From an uncultured Eubacteriaceae bacterium (GTDB lineage: Bacteria > Bacillota > Clostridia > Eubacteriales > Eubacteriaceae), in assembly GCA_937872065.1 (NCBI GenBank), contig CALMRA010000299.1:1-38831 (forward strand): 38,831 nt of DNA. The letters are read 5' to 3'. Numbering within the stretch: the stretch's first letter is position 1; each line of letters starts with the position of its first letter. Made by a program: the position numbers and the translations under genes. Shown here piece by piece: positions 27,665 through 35,358 of the stretch. Under the pieces are notes generated by a model. The model was given only the letters and a program-made list of their open reading frames with translations. It did not search any database and was not told where the DNA came from.

Positions 27665-28204
27665 TTGAGTAAAAAGGTTTTGATTTTATCGGGCAGCCCG
27701 AGAAAGGGCGGAAATTCCGATCTGATATGCGACGAATTTATGCGCGGCGCAGCTGAAAGCGGCAATGATGTGGAAAAGGTTCGTCCTGCTGAAAAGAAGA
27801 TCGGTTACTGTCATGCCTGCTACTACTGCGGAGACCATGAAGGTCAGTGTGCATTTAAGGACGATATGGCGGAGCTGCTGCAGAAAATGATCGATGCGGA
27901 TATCCTCGTTCTCGCGTCACCGGTGTACTTCTATTCGATTGACGCTCAGCTTAAGGCGGTAATCGACCGCACGGTAGCACGCTGGACCGAGGTGAAGGAT
28001 AAGGACTTCTATTACATTATGACAGCAGCCGACAGCGGAAGAGAAGCGATGGACGCCACTCTCGCGTCCCTTCGCGGTTATGCGGCCTGTGTCGAAGGCG
28101 CGAAGGAAAAAGGCGTCATATACGGCACCGGCGTATACGAAAAAGGAGCTGTTGAGGGTTCTCCTTATCTGAAGCAGGCCTATGAAATGGGACAAGCCGT
28201 CTAG
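27665..28204 (+). CDS. NADPH-dependent FMN reductase family protein
   Basis: This 179-residue flavodoxin-fold oxidoreductase has the FMN-binding GSPRKGGNSD near the start. CHACYYCGDHEGQC, with four cysteines, is typical of the iron-sulfur-flavoprotein/multimeric flavodoxin branch, although the spacing is not that of a clear cluster site. LASPVYFYS binds the flavin ring. The start is TTG 27665, supported by AAGGAG with a seven-base gap. It lies between two other flavin or hydrolase genes of the same unit. Confidence 0.88.
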   Translation: MSKKVLILSGSPRKGGNSDLICDEFMRGAAESGNDVEKVRPAEKKIGYCHACYYCGDHEGQCAFKDDMAELLQKMIDADILVLASPVYFYSIDAQLKAVIDRTVARWTEVKDKDFYYIMTAADSGREAMDATLASLRGYAACVEGAKEKGVIYGTGVYEKGAVEGSPYLKQAYEMGQAV

Positions 28205-28207
28205 GCT

Positions 28208-28862
28208 ATGAAGAAAACAGTCGTCGCAGTGCTGATATTGAGCTGTCTGATCTGCTGCGCAGGCTGTTCCGGTTATCGGGATACTGTTGAAACACAGGAT
28301 GAATCGGACAGCGGGCCGGAGGCTTCTTCAGACGTGCAGAGCAGCGGACCAGACGGCTTCGGGGATTCGGTTACGAAGGGTACAGACAATTATCGGGGCT
28401 TTTCAGTCGATAATATACTGAATTCGGAAGCTGACGGTGATATTCATTTTAATCTGTATGTGCCAGACAGTTATGACGGAAGTGAAGCGTATGCCTTATA
28501 TATCACGCTGCCCGGATATCAGGGCCTTTACTTTCAGGGAGCTTCCGAAAATCTGAAAACTGAAGAATTCGGATTTGAGGCCCAGAGCTGCAATGACAGG
28601 ATGATTATCGTCGCGCCGCAGCTTTCCGACTGGGGAGGATGACGAGTATTACGGTTCCGGTCCTTTTACAGAAGCTTATAGACGGATATACGAGCTGTAT
28701 GAGCAGCAGGGACTGTCTGAGCAGGAAATCGGCAGTCTCCTCGTTCTTGATGTGAAGAGCAGCGAATATTTTACATCACAGGGTACGGCAAATCAGCACG
28801 GAGGCGGTGCTATGCTGTTTGCCGGGGATAAAAATATCATGGGATGGCTGTTCGGCCATTGA
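28208..28862 (+). pseudogene. Alpha/beta hydrolase lipoprotein with internal deletion and frameshift
   Basis: The first part (28208-28642) encodes a lipoprotein signal (lipobox CAGC, Cys20), an Asp/Ser-rich linker and the start of an esterase domain (YALYITLPGYQGLYF, IIVAPQLSDWG). It then hits a stop. In the frame starting at about 28632 the homology resumes as GEDDEYYGSGPF, LLVLDVKSSEYF and NQHGGG...IMGWLFGH, ending at TGA 28860-28862. The missing middle should contain the nucleophile Gly-x-Ser-x-Gly region. The junction sits at GGGGAGGAT, so a deletion through short GGGGA homology explains it. The product is inactive as a hydrolase. Confidence 0.85.
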
Positions 28863-28892
28863 TCGGAGGGATTAACTGCTGATCATTTAACT

Positions 28893-28940
28893 GAAAAAGG
28901 GGTATCGTGCTGACTGATGTCAGTTCGATACCCCTTTTTC
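28893..28940. terminator. Bidirectional terminator between convergent genes
   Basis: A perfect 15-bp stem GAAAAAGGGGTATCG/CGATACCCCTTTTTC, with an inner CTGAC/GTCAG hairpin, has A- and T-rich ends on both strands. It serves the plus-strand flavodoxin unit and the minus-strand radical SAM gene. Confidence 0.9.
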
Positions 28941-28987
28941 ATGTTTAAACAAGTCATCGCACTGTCTGCTTGTTCATTGGAATCAGA

Positions 28988-29878
28988 TTACATTCTTCCG
29001 TCTCGTCCTGAATACCGCGGAATATCGCCGTCGTTCTTCAGGACTGCAATCTGCTGATCAAGTGTCTGCAGCATTTCATTCCTGTCTTCCGGGATTCTTC
29101 CCATAACCGGTACGAGATTGCTGACATGAATGCTTGAAAACAGCATCGGCGATGTAAGTCCGGAGAGAAGCTCCCTGGTTTCTTCGAGCATCTGAAGCTC
29201 AGGCGCCGGGATGAATTTTCCTTCTCTTCGCAGCTTTCCTATTTCTGTATTGTCCCATATGCTCAGCGATGTCACCCCGAGCATCACGGGAGGAACTTTG
29301 TTAAAGAAGGCTGCGGAATTTCTCGCGTTTTCCAGCCCCTTTTCCAGCCCGTCTCCGGTAAGTCCCGAGATATAGGCACTGAGATAACCGATTCCGACAG
29401 ATTCGAGACGTTTCAGCTGAGTGTAAGCTTCTTCAACGTTATGTCCTTTATTGGCAAAAGCCAGGGTTTCCGGATCTCCTGTTTCGATCCCGAGGTACAG
29501 AAGATTCATTTTAAGCCCGAAGAGTGTTTTCAGCTCGGCATCGGTTTTCTGTTTGATTGAATTGATCGAAGCGAACATCGCAACTGCTTCGAGTGACGGA
29601 ATATACTGATTAAGCCACAATCCGATTTGTTTGAGCTTGTCAAAGCTCAGAACGAACGGGTCTCCGCTGAGCAGATAGACACGTTTCTTGTCCGGATACA
29701 GCTTTGCAGCTTCGATAATATCCGCTTCGATCTGTTCCATCGGAGAGAGTCGGAACGGAGTATCCTTATATTGTCCGCAGAAGCTGCAGGAATTATGGGA
29801 GCAGCCCTGGGTTACCTGAATAAAAAGATCGTCAGCCTCGGAAGGCGGACGATAGATCGGTTCTGTATAATGAAGCAC
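28988..29878 (-). CDS. Radical SAM protein
   Basis: This 296-residue protein has a 4Fe-4S site reading C-x4-C-x2-C in TQGCSHNSCSFCGQYKDTPFR, written here as QGCSHNSCSFC, rather than the usual C-x3-C. VYLLSGDPFV and MNLLYLGIETGDPETL are SAM-binding strands of the barrel. It belongs to an uncharacterised branch found in Clostridia. GTG 29878 is preceded by AGGAGG with a seven-base gap; the frame is open upstream into the promoter. It is transcribed divergently from the TetR gene and shares its operators, so it is probably the regulated target. Confidence 0.88.
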   Translation of the reverse strand: MLHYTEPIYRPPSEADDLFIQVTQGCSHNSCSFCGQYKDTPFRLSPMEQIEADIIEAAKLYPDKKRVYLLSGDPFVLSFDKLKQIGLWLNQYIPSLEAVAMFASINSIKQKTDAELKTLFGLKMNLLYLGIETGDPETLAFANKGHNVEEAYTQLKRLESVGIGYLSAYISGLTGDGLEKGLENARNSAAFFNKVPPVMLGVTSLSIWDNTEIGKLRREGKFIPAPELQMLEETRELLSGLTSPMLFSSIHVSNLVPVMGRIPEDRNEMLQTLDQQIAVLKNDGDIPRYSGRDGRM

Positions 29879-29933
29879 GATTAGACCTCCTTTTCGTCTG
29901 TCGTTTTTGACTATGTGCATTAAACCTACAAAC

Positions 29934-29983
29934 TTGACAATTGTCAATGTAATAATTATAAAACGCAGATTGACAATTGTCAA
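29934..29983. promoter_or_regulatory. Overlapping divergent promoters with twin TetR-type operators
   Basis: The perfect palindrome TTGACAATTGTCAA occurs at 29934-29947 and 29970-29983. On the plus strand TTGACA (29934-29939), 17 bp and TATAAA (29957-29962) serve the TetR gene. On the minus strand TTGACA (29983-29978), 17 bp and a perfect TATAAT (29960-29955) serve the radical SAM gene. Each operator therefore covers the -35 box of one promoter and the start point of the other. Binding at either should silence both directions. Confidence 0.85.
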
Positions 29984-30024
29984 GTTTTGGATATGATTAA
30001 TTTATTAAAGAAAGAGAGTGTGGT

Positions 30025-30600
30025 ATGTACTCCGGAGAAAATAAAACTGCCATTCAATCCCAGAATGCGATTGTCAGCGCGCTGGCAGCACTGATGGAAG
30101 AAAAAGATTTCGCGAAAATAAGTATCAGTGAGCTGTGTAAAAGATCCAGGGTTTCCAGACAGACGTTTTATACCTGGTTTAAGACAAAAGAAAATATTAT
30201 CGAATACGATCTTGATGCCAATTCGCCGTTTGAGCCGGGGAAGGAAAGTCAGCTGCTGACAGTCCCGGAAACCTGCAGATATTTCGCTGACTATGTAACA
30301 AAGAACTACAGCTTTTTAAAACAGATCGCAGACAGCGGTTTAGATGGAATTCTGTATAAAAGCTTTTATAACAGGATCCTCAAGGAAGAGAGACTCCAGC
30401 TATGTCCTGTCAGCGGAGGTAGAAAATACATCGCTTCGTTTCTGGCCGGTGGATTTGTCGGAATTATTAATACATATGTCGAAAATGAAAAGATGGAGAA
30501 GGAAGATTTAGAAAAGCTGACGCTTGAGCTTCTGCATGGCGATTATCTGAAAGATGCCCCGGGTATCGATACAGGCAGCTATCGGAATTCTTCATATTAA
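30025..30600 (+). CDS. TetR/AcrR-family transcriptional regulator
   Basis: This 191-residue protein has an N-terminal helix-turn-helix at about 31-55 (ISISELCKRSRVSRQTFYTWFKTKENI, seen as the SRVSRQTFYTWF core). The C-terminal ligand domain has no recognised specificity. Gene order and the two palindromes in the shared control region indicate autoregulation and control of the radical SAM gene. Confidence 0.92.
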   Translation: MYSGENKTAIQSQNAIVSALAALMEEKDFAKISISELCKRSRVSRQTFYTWFKTKENIIEYDLDANSPFEPGKESQLLTVPETCRYFADYVTKNYSFLKQIADSGLDGILYKSFYNRILKEERLQLCPVSGGRKYIASFLAGGFVGIINTYVENEKMEKEDLEKLTLELLHGDYLKDAPGIDTGSYRNSSY

Positions 30601-30718
30601 GCATGAGGATTATTCGCAAATACATGGCGGAGCGCTGCTCGGCGAATCTGCGATATGGAAACGCATGAAAATACGAACAAAAAGCGTTTGTGACGAGACT
30701 AAAACCGGCTGACAAAAT

Positions 30719-30755
30719 AAAAGGGTCGCGCGAATTTATATCGCACGGCCCTTTT
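30719..30755. terminator. Hairpin terminator between the TetR gene and the coiled-coil gene
   Basis: AAAAGGGTCGCGCGA pairs with TCGCACGGCCCTTTT (one mismatch, one G-U). The flanks are A- and T-rich, so it can act on both strands. The stretch 30601-30718 shows nothing else. Confidence 0.75.
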
Positions 30756-30765
30756 GAAAGCTTAA

Positions 30766-31266
30766 TTACTGTTCGTCATCTGTTGTATCGTCTGAGTTTT
30801 CGTCTGAATCTTCAGCCGCTTTGTTTTCAGCTTCGATTTTTTCGAGTTCTTCATCGAGCTTCTTCGCAGCCGCTTCAACCTTTGCTTCGATATCTTCGCC
30901 GGCAGCCTGTGCCTGATCCATATTCTTTTCGCGTTCTTCCTTCATCGCGGCATCGTAGGCTTCAAGCTGTTTACGCAGAGTATCGATCTGATCGGTACGG
31001 GTTTTGATTTGAGCACAGATCTGATCTACCGGATCGTCCTTGTCGGGATTGATGGCATCCTTATAGTTTTCATAAACCTTCTGGCCAAGTTCATAGTACA
31101 GCTTTTTGACTTCAGCCTTCGAGCCTTCAATCGTGCCCTTGATCTTGATGATATCTACGGTTTTGTTAGCCGCGTTACCCGCCTGATCCGCAAAGCCTTT
31201 TACGGATTCAGCAACATCGGCGATAAGCTTCGCCGTCTTCTGAGTCAGGTCTTCAAAAAAATCCAT
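30766..31266 (-). CDS. Coiled-coil protein of unknown function
   Basis: This 166-residue, highly charged helical protein begins MDFFEDLTQKTAKLIADVAES. It contains a LYYELGQKVYENYKD segment near residue 57, followed by a long coiled coil (about 80-150) and an acidic Asp/Glu/Thr tail. Similar small proteins of Clostridia often carry a C-terminal zinc ribbon, which is absent here. A GGAGG ribosome site is present. There is no signal peptide. The function is unknown; a cytoplasmic or membrane-associated structural role is possible. Confidence 0.75.
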   Translation of the reverse strand: MDFFEDLTQKTAKLIADVAESVKGFADQAGNAANKTVDIIKIKGTIEGSKAEVKKLYYELGQKVYENYKDAINPDKDDPVDQICAQIKTRTDQIDTLRKQLEAYDAAMKEEREKNMDQAQAAGEDIEAKVEAAAKKLDEELEKIEAENKAAEDSDENSDDTTDDEQ

Positions 31267-31370
31267 TTTTAATACCTCCGTTTGTTTTAATATACCCTAT
31301 CCAGGGTATTAAATTATCACCGGTAAAAAAGGTTTTCTTAAAAAATCATTTTTTTACTCCTCTCTTTTAT

Positions 31371-31396
31371 CCTCCGGTCCCAGCCGGAGGTTTTTT
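31371..31396 (+). terminator. Orphan plus-strand terminator
   Basis: CCTCCGG pairs with CCGGAGG around loop TCCCAG and is followed by six T residues. No plus-strand gene ends here. It may end an unannotated short transcript, or protect the downstream region from antisense transcription. Confidence 0.7.
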
Positions 31397-31398
31397 CG

Positions 31399-31561
31399 TG
31401 TAAACCAACAGAGAAATAAGGAGAAAAAGCTTCTGTGGAAGCTTGCTTCCAAAAGGAGCTTTGGCGACTTATTTCGCGCGGCTCGCGATGAGCGTAGTCT
31501 GCTGTGCAGACGGAGCGAATGCGAGGCGCGAGCCAGCGGAGCGGGCGTTCCTGTTGGTTTA
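31399..31561 (+). repeat. Inverted-repeat-bounded segment around the first GC-rich repeat copy
   Basis: TAAACCAACAG (31399-31409) is the exact reverse complement of CTGTTGGTTTA (31551-31561). Inside it, GAAATAAG/CTTATTTC, an AAGCTTC/GAAGCTT hairpin, GGCTCGCG/CGCGAGCC and GTCTGC/GCAGAC can all pair. The result could be a long, branched RNA or DNA hairpin, or the scar of a small non-autonomous element. Confidence 0.5.
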
Positions 31562-31765
31562 GCAGTTCTTTTCAAATATTAGGCCCACGATGAGCGTAGT
31601 CTGCATGCAGACGGAGCGAATGCGAGGCGCGAGCCAGCGAAGCGGGCGACCTGTTGGTTTAGCAGTTCTTTTGAATTCTATTCCCGCGATGAGCGTAGTC
31701 TGCGTGCAGACGGAGCGAATGCGAGGCGCGAGCCAGCGGAGCGGGCGACCTGCTGGTCTATCAGC
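31486..31765 (+). repeat. Three tandem GC-rich repeats (~100-bp period) upstream of glnS
   Basis: Copies begin at 31486, 31588 and 31687 (periods 102 and 99). Each has a ~60-bp nearly identical core starting CGATGAGCGTAGTCTGC, containing a TCTGC-N(1-3)-GCAGAC hairpin, GGAGCGAATGCGAGGCGCG and AGCC-AGCG(G/A)AGCGGGCG. This is followed by C(C)TG(T/C)TGGT(T/C)TA and, in copies 1 and 2, GCAGTTCTTTT. The unit is much more GC-rich than the flanks and is not a CRISPR. Its frames encode only a repetitive low-quality peptide, so I treat it as noncoding. Confidence 0.85.
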
Positions 31766-31831
31766 TGTATATGCCCCGCGATACCCTTCTCAAACACAAC
31801 GCTTTACGTCTTAAAACCAATACGCCGATTA

Positions 31832-31840
31832 TGGTATAAT
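31832..31840 (+). promoter_or_regulatory. Extended -10 promoter of glnS
   Basis: TGGTATAAT is a perfect -10 hexamer with the TGn extension. The -35 region is poor, as is common with extended -10 promoters. Transcription would begin near 31847, which rules out the in-frame ATG at 31839 as the glnS start. Confidence 0.6.
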
Positions 31841-31880
31841 GAAAAACAGACTATATCTTTATCGGAGTTTACAGACGAGA

Positions 31881-33551
31881 ATGGAATCAAACGAAAAAAA
31901 GAACTTTATCATCAATGCGATCGATGCGGATATCGAGAGCGGAAAATATAAACCGGAAGAGATCGTCACGCGGTTCCCGCCCGAACCCAACGGCTATCTC
32001 CATATCGGTCACGTTAAAGCCGCGCTTCTGAGCTACGGAATCGCGAAACGCTACGGCGGAAAATTCAATCTTCGCTTCGACGATACGAATCCCGTGAAGG
32101 AAGACACTGAATACATCGAATCGATCCAGGAAGACCTGAAATGGCTCGGACTCGACTGGGGAGATTCATACAAATCCGCTTCATCTTATTTCCCGAAGAT
32201 GATCCAATACGCGAAGGAGCTTATTTCAAAGGGCCTCGCGTACGTTGACGATCAGAGCTTCGAAGAAATCAGGAAGGGCAGAGGGACTCTCACGCAGCCC
32301 GGTACCGAAAGCCCGTACAGAGACAGAAGCATCGAAGAAAATCAGCAGCTGTTCGATCAGATGATCGCGGGCGATTTCGAAGAAGGCAGCAAGGTTCTGC
32401 GGGCGAAGGTCGATATGGCAAGCCCCAATATGAACATGCGCGATCCGATCATCTACCGTGTTCTCGACAGCGAGCATCACAGCACGGATGAAGACTGGCA
32501 TGTCTATCCGATGTACGATTTCGCGCATCCGGTCGAAGATGCGATCGAAGGCATCACGCATTCGCTGTGCACCCTGGAATTTGAAGACCACCGGCCGATT
32601 TACGACTGGTTTCTCGCAAATCTGGATGAATTCAAAGAAAAACCGCCGGTTCAGATCGAATTCGCAAAGCTCGGACTGACCGATACGATCATGGGCAAGC
32701 GCTACCTGAAACAGCTGGTTGAAGAAGGCGTCGTCGACGGCTGGGACGATCCCCGTCTCGCGACGGTATCCGGACTCAGGCGCCGCGGCTATACGCCGGA
32801 AGCGCTGCAGGCATTCTGCGAAGAAATCGGAGTGGCCAAGGCCAATTCGACCGTCGACCGCCAGATGCTCGAGCACTTTATCCGGAACGATCTGAAGCTT
32901 AAGACCTCGCGGCTCAACGTCGTGATGGATCCGCTGAAGGTTACGATCACAAACTGGCCTGAAGGTGAAACCGAATGGCTTGAAACGGAAACCAACGTCG
33001 ATGTTCCGGAAATGGGCATGCACAAGGTCCCCTTCGGACGCACGCTGTACGTGGAACGGGACGACTTCATGGAAGTTCCGGTCAGAAAATATTTCCGCCT
33101 GTTCCCCGGCAATGAAGTCCGCCTCAGAGGCGCGTACTTTATCCGCTGCGAGGAAGTAGTCAAGGATGCCGACGGCAACGTCGTCGAGCTTCTGTGCACT
33201 TACGACCCTGAAACGAAAGCCGGTACCGGCTTTACCGGACGCAAGGTCAAGGGAACGATCCACTGGGTGGAAGCGGAAAATGCCGTTAAGGTTCCTGTCA
33301 ATCTGTACAATCCGCTCATTTCGGACGGCGAATTCTCACCGGATGATTTTATCGAGAAGATCCACAGTGATTCGCTGGTCAGGACCGAAGGTCTGGCAGA
33401 ACCCAGAATCCTCGAAACACAGCCCGGAGAAAAAGTGCAGTTTGTCAGAAACGGCTATTTTAATGCGGATCCGAAATACTCGAAGCCCGGCGCTCCTGTC
33501 TTTGACAGAATTGTCGAACTCAAATCCAGCTGGCGTCCGCCGAAAAACTGA
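31881..33551 (+). CDS. glnS: Glutaminyl-tRNA synthetase
   Basis: This class I synthetase of about 556 residues charges tRNA-Gln. The [12 protein letters not shown] motif (HIGH, about 41-44), FDDTNP, and [31 protein letters not shown], seen as the [10 protein letters not shown] core, identify GlnRS rather than GluRS. The anticodon-binding beta-barrel domains follow. The KMSKS-equivalent loop, usually VMSKR, reads IMGKR at 270-274, replacing Ser by Gly. I chose ATG 31881 because the longer start overlaps the -10 box. It probably begins an operon with paaK. Confidence 0.95.
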   Translation: MESNEKKNFIINAIDADIESGKYKPEEIVTRFPPEPNGYLHIGHVKAALLSYGIAKRYGGKFNLRFDDTNPVKEDTEYIESIQEDLKWLGLDWGDSYKSASSYFPKMIQYAKELISKGLAYVDDQSFEEIRKGRGTLTQPGTESPYRDRSIEENQQLFDQMIAGDFEEGSKVLRAKVDMASPNMNMRDPIIYRVLDSEHHSTDEDWHVYPMYDFAHPVEDAIEGITHSLCTLEFEDHRPIYDWFLANLDEFKEKPPVQIEFAKLGLTDTIMGKRYLKQLVEEGVVDGWDDPRLATVSGLRRRGYTPEALQAFCEEIGVAKANSTVDRQMLEHFIRNDLKLKTSRLNVVMDPLKVTITNWPEGETEWLETETNVDVPEMGMHKVPFGRTLYVERDDFMEVPVRKYFRLFPGNEVRLRGAYFIRCEEVVKDADGNVVELLCTYDPETKAGTGFTGRKVKGTIHWVEAENAVKVPVNLYNPLISDGEFSPDDFIEKIHSDSLVRTEGLAEPRILETQPGEKVQFVRNGYFNADPKYSKPGAPVFDRIVELKSSWRPPKN

Positions 33552-33581
33552 TTCGGAAAAAGAGAAGGATAAACGTAAAAA

Positions 33582-34874
33582 ATGATCTGGTCATTAACAG
33601 AAACGCTGCCGAGAGAAGAAATTGAACGGATTCAGCTTAAGAATCTGAAAAAGACGGTAAAACGGGCTTACAAGAACGTGCCGCACTACCGCCAGAAAAT
33701 GAAGCAGATGGGCCTCAAGCCAGAAGACATCAACGAGCTGTCGGATGTCCGTCTTCTGCCGTTTACGACAAAGGACGACCTGCGCAGTAACTATCCCTTC
33801 GGGATGTTCGCCGTACCGCCCGAAAAGATTGTCCGTTACCATGCGTCTTCCGGTACGACAGGCAATCCCACCGTCGTCGGCTATACGAAGAAGGATATGG
33901 AAAACTGGAAGGAATGCATCGCGCGTCTGGTCACGATGGCCGGCGTCACGAAGCGTGATACCGCTCATATCTCCTTCGGCTACGGACTGTTTACCGGCGC
34001 CTTCGGTCTCCATCAGGGACTTGAACGGGTCGGAGCAGGCGTCGTACCGATGTCATCGGGCAACACCCGCAAACAGATCAAGATCATGAAGGACTTCGGG
34101 GCGACCGTTCTGATCGGAACGCCGTCCTACGCGCTGCATCTGGCGGAAACCGCAGAGGAAATGGGACTGGATCCCGCCGTCGACCTGAAGCTCAGAGTCG
34201 GCTGTTTCGGCGGCGAAGGCTCGACAGAAGCGATGCGCGAAAAGCTGGCGGAAACCTTCGGAATCTTTGCAAGTGAAAATTACGGCATGAGCGAGCTGAT
34301 GGGCCCGGGCGTTGCCGGCGAATGCACGCAGCTCAGCGGCATGCATATCAGCGAAGACCACTTCCTCGCGGAAATTATCGACCCTGTAACGGGAGAAGTG
34401 CTGCCGGCGGGAGAAACGGGAGAACTCGTCATCACGCCCATCACAAAGCACGCGCTGCCGCTGCTGCGCTACCGCACGAAGGATATCACGTCGCTTCACT
34501 ATGAACCCTGCGCCTGCGGCCGTACCACCGCACGAATGGCGAAGATAGGCGGACGCACGGACGATATGCTGATTATCAGCGGCGTCAACGTTTTCCCGAG
34601 CCAGATCGAAGAAGTTCTGTACGGCATCGAAGGCATCGGAAGCAACTACCAGATCACCGTCACGAAGCAGGGATTCCTCGACAAGATCTCCATCGACGCG
34701 GAAGTTGTCGATCACGAAATCATCGATTCGCTGTCAGCGCTCGAAGATCTTCACCGCCAGATCGGAGAAAGCATGCATACGGTTCTCGGAATCCATCCGA
34801 AGATCAACCTGGTAGAAGCGAAGACGCTCAAGCGTTCGGAAGGAAAAGCACAGCGGGTTATCGACCTGCGATAG
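33582..34874 (+). CDS. paaK: Phenylacetate-CoA ligase (PaaK-like)
   Basis: This 430-residue adenylate-forming enzyme has the AMP motif YHASSGTTGNPTVVGYT, ENYGMSELMGPG and YRTKDI, plus a C-terminal domain with GRTDDMLIISGVNVFPSQIEE, seen as the RTDDMLIISG and NVFPSQIE motifs. In anaerobic Firmicutes and archaea such ligases, paired with an ACT-domain protein and often indolepyruvate:ferredoxin oxidoreductase, act in aryl-acid metabolism. The oxidoreductase is not in this window. The next gene is 10 bases downstream. Confidence 0.93.
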   Translation: MIWSLTETLPREEIERIQLKNLKKTVKRAYKNVPHYRQKMKQMGLKPEDINELSDVRLLPFTTKDDLRSNYPFGMFAVPPEKIVRYHASSGTTGNPTVVGYTKKDMENWKECIARLVTMAGVTKRDTAHISFGYGLFTGAFGLHQGLERVGAGVVPMSSGNTRKQIKIMKDFGATVLIGTPSYALHLAETAEEMGLDPAVDLKLRVGCFGGEGSTEAMREKLAETFGIFASENYGMSELMGPGVAGECTQLSGMHISEDHFLAEIIDPVTGEVLPAGETGELVITPITKHALPLLRYRTKDITSLHYEPCACGRTTARMAKIGGRTDDMLIISGVNVFPSQIEEVLYGIEGIGSNYQITVTKQGFLDKISIDAEVVDHEIIDSLSALEDLHRQIGESMHTVLGIHPKINLVEAKTLKRSEGKAQRVIDLR

Positions 34875-34884
34875 GAGGATACGC

Positions 34885-35340
34885 ATGCTCATCAAACAGC
34901 TTTCGGTCTTTATTCAGAATCAGCGCGGCCATCTTGCGGACGTTACGGAAGTCCTTGCAAGAAACGGCATCAATATCCGGTCCATCACTGTCACGGAGGG
35001 CCACGAATTCGGCATTCTCCGCATCATCACAGACGACCCGTACCGGGCAGCCCATCTTCTCGAAGAAGAAGGCTATCTCGTCAAGATTTCGAACGTTCTC
35101 GCGATTGAACCGGCAGACAAGCCCGGAACAATGGCCGGGATTTTCCGTGCGCTCTCGGAAGCCGGAATCGACGTTCGTTATATCTATTCGATCATTCGCC
35201 CGACCCACGGAAAAGTACCGACGATTATCCTGAAGACAAGCGACCATGAAAAGGCCGCCCAGGTCATGAAGGAAATCGGAGTTCCGGTCGTCGAAGAAGA
35301 AGAAATCTATACCTGCGAAAACGATCAGGAAGATCGCTAG
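34885..35340 (+). CDS. Tandem ACT-domain protein
   Basis: This 151-residue protein is made of two ACT-type beta-alpha-beta-beta-alpha-beta domains (about 1-70 and 71-140), with GHLADVTEVLARNGINIRSI and GTMAGIFRALSEAGIDVRYIYS. ACT domains bind amino acids, here probably aromatic ones given the phenylacetate-CoA ligase neighbour. AGGAGG precedes the ATG. It likely regulates, or senses ligands for, the ligase. Confidence 0.9.
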   Translation: MLIKQLSVFIQNQRGHLADVTEVLARNGINIRSITVTEGHEFGILRIITDDPYRAAHLLEEEGYLVKISNVLAIEPADKPGTMAGIFRALSEAGIDVRYIYSIIRPTHGKVPTIILKTSDHEKAAQVMKEIGVPVVEEEEIYTCENDQEDR

Positions 35341-35358
35341 AACGGAATCTGACGCATT

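Noticed and set aside
31486-31765. CRISPR array
   Set aside because: Only three copies, cores about 60 bp long and intervening segments similar to each other; no cas gene.
31590-31814. Open reading frame of 74 codons with an internal peptide repeat
   Set aside because: It exists only because the tandem DNA repeats repeat in frame. It has no ribosome site and its peptide has no protein-like composition.
31839-31880. Upstream start for glnS
   Set aside because: It overlaps the -10 hexamer, so it cannot be on the transcript from that promoter, and the extra residues do not match GlnRS.
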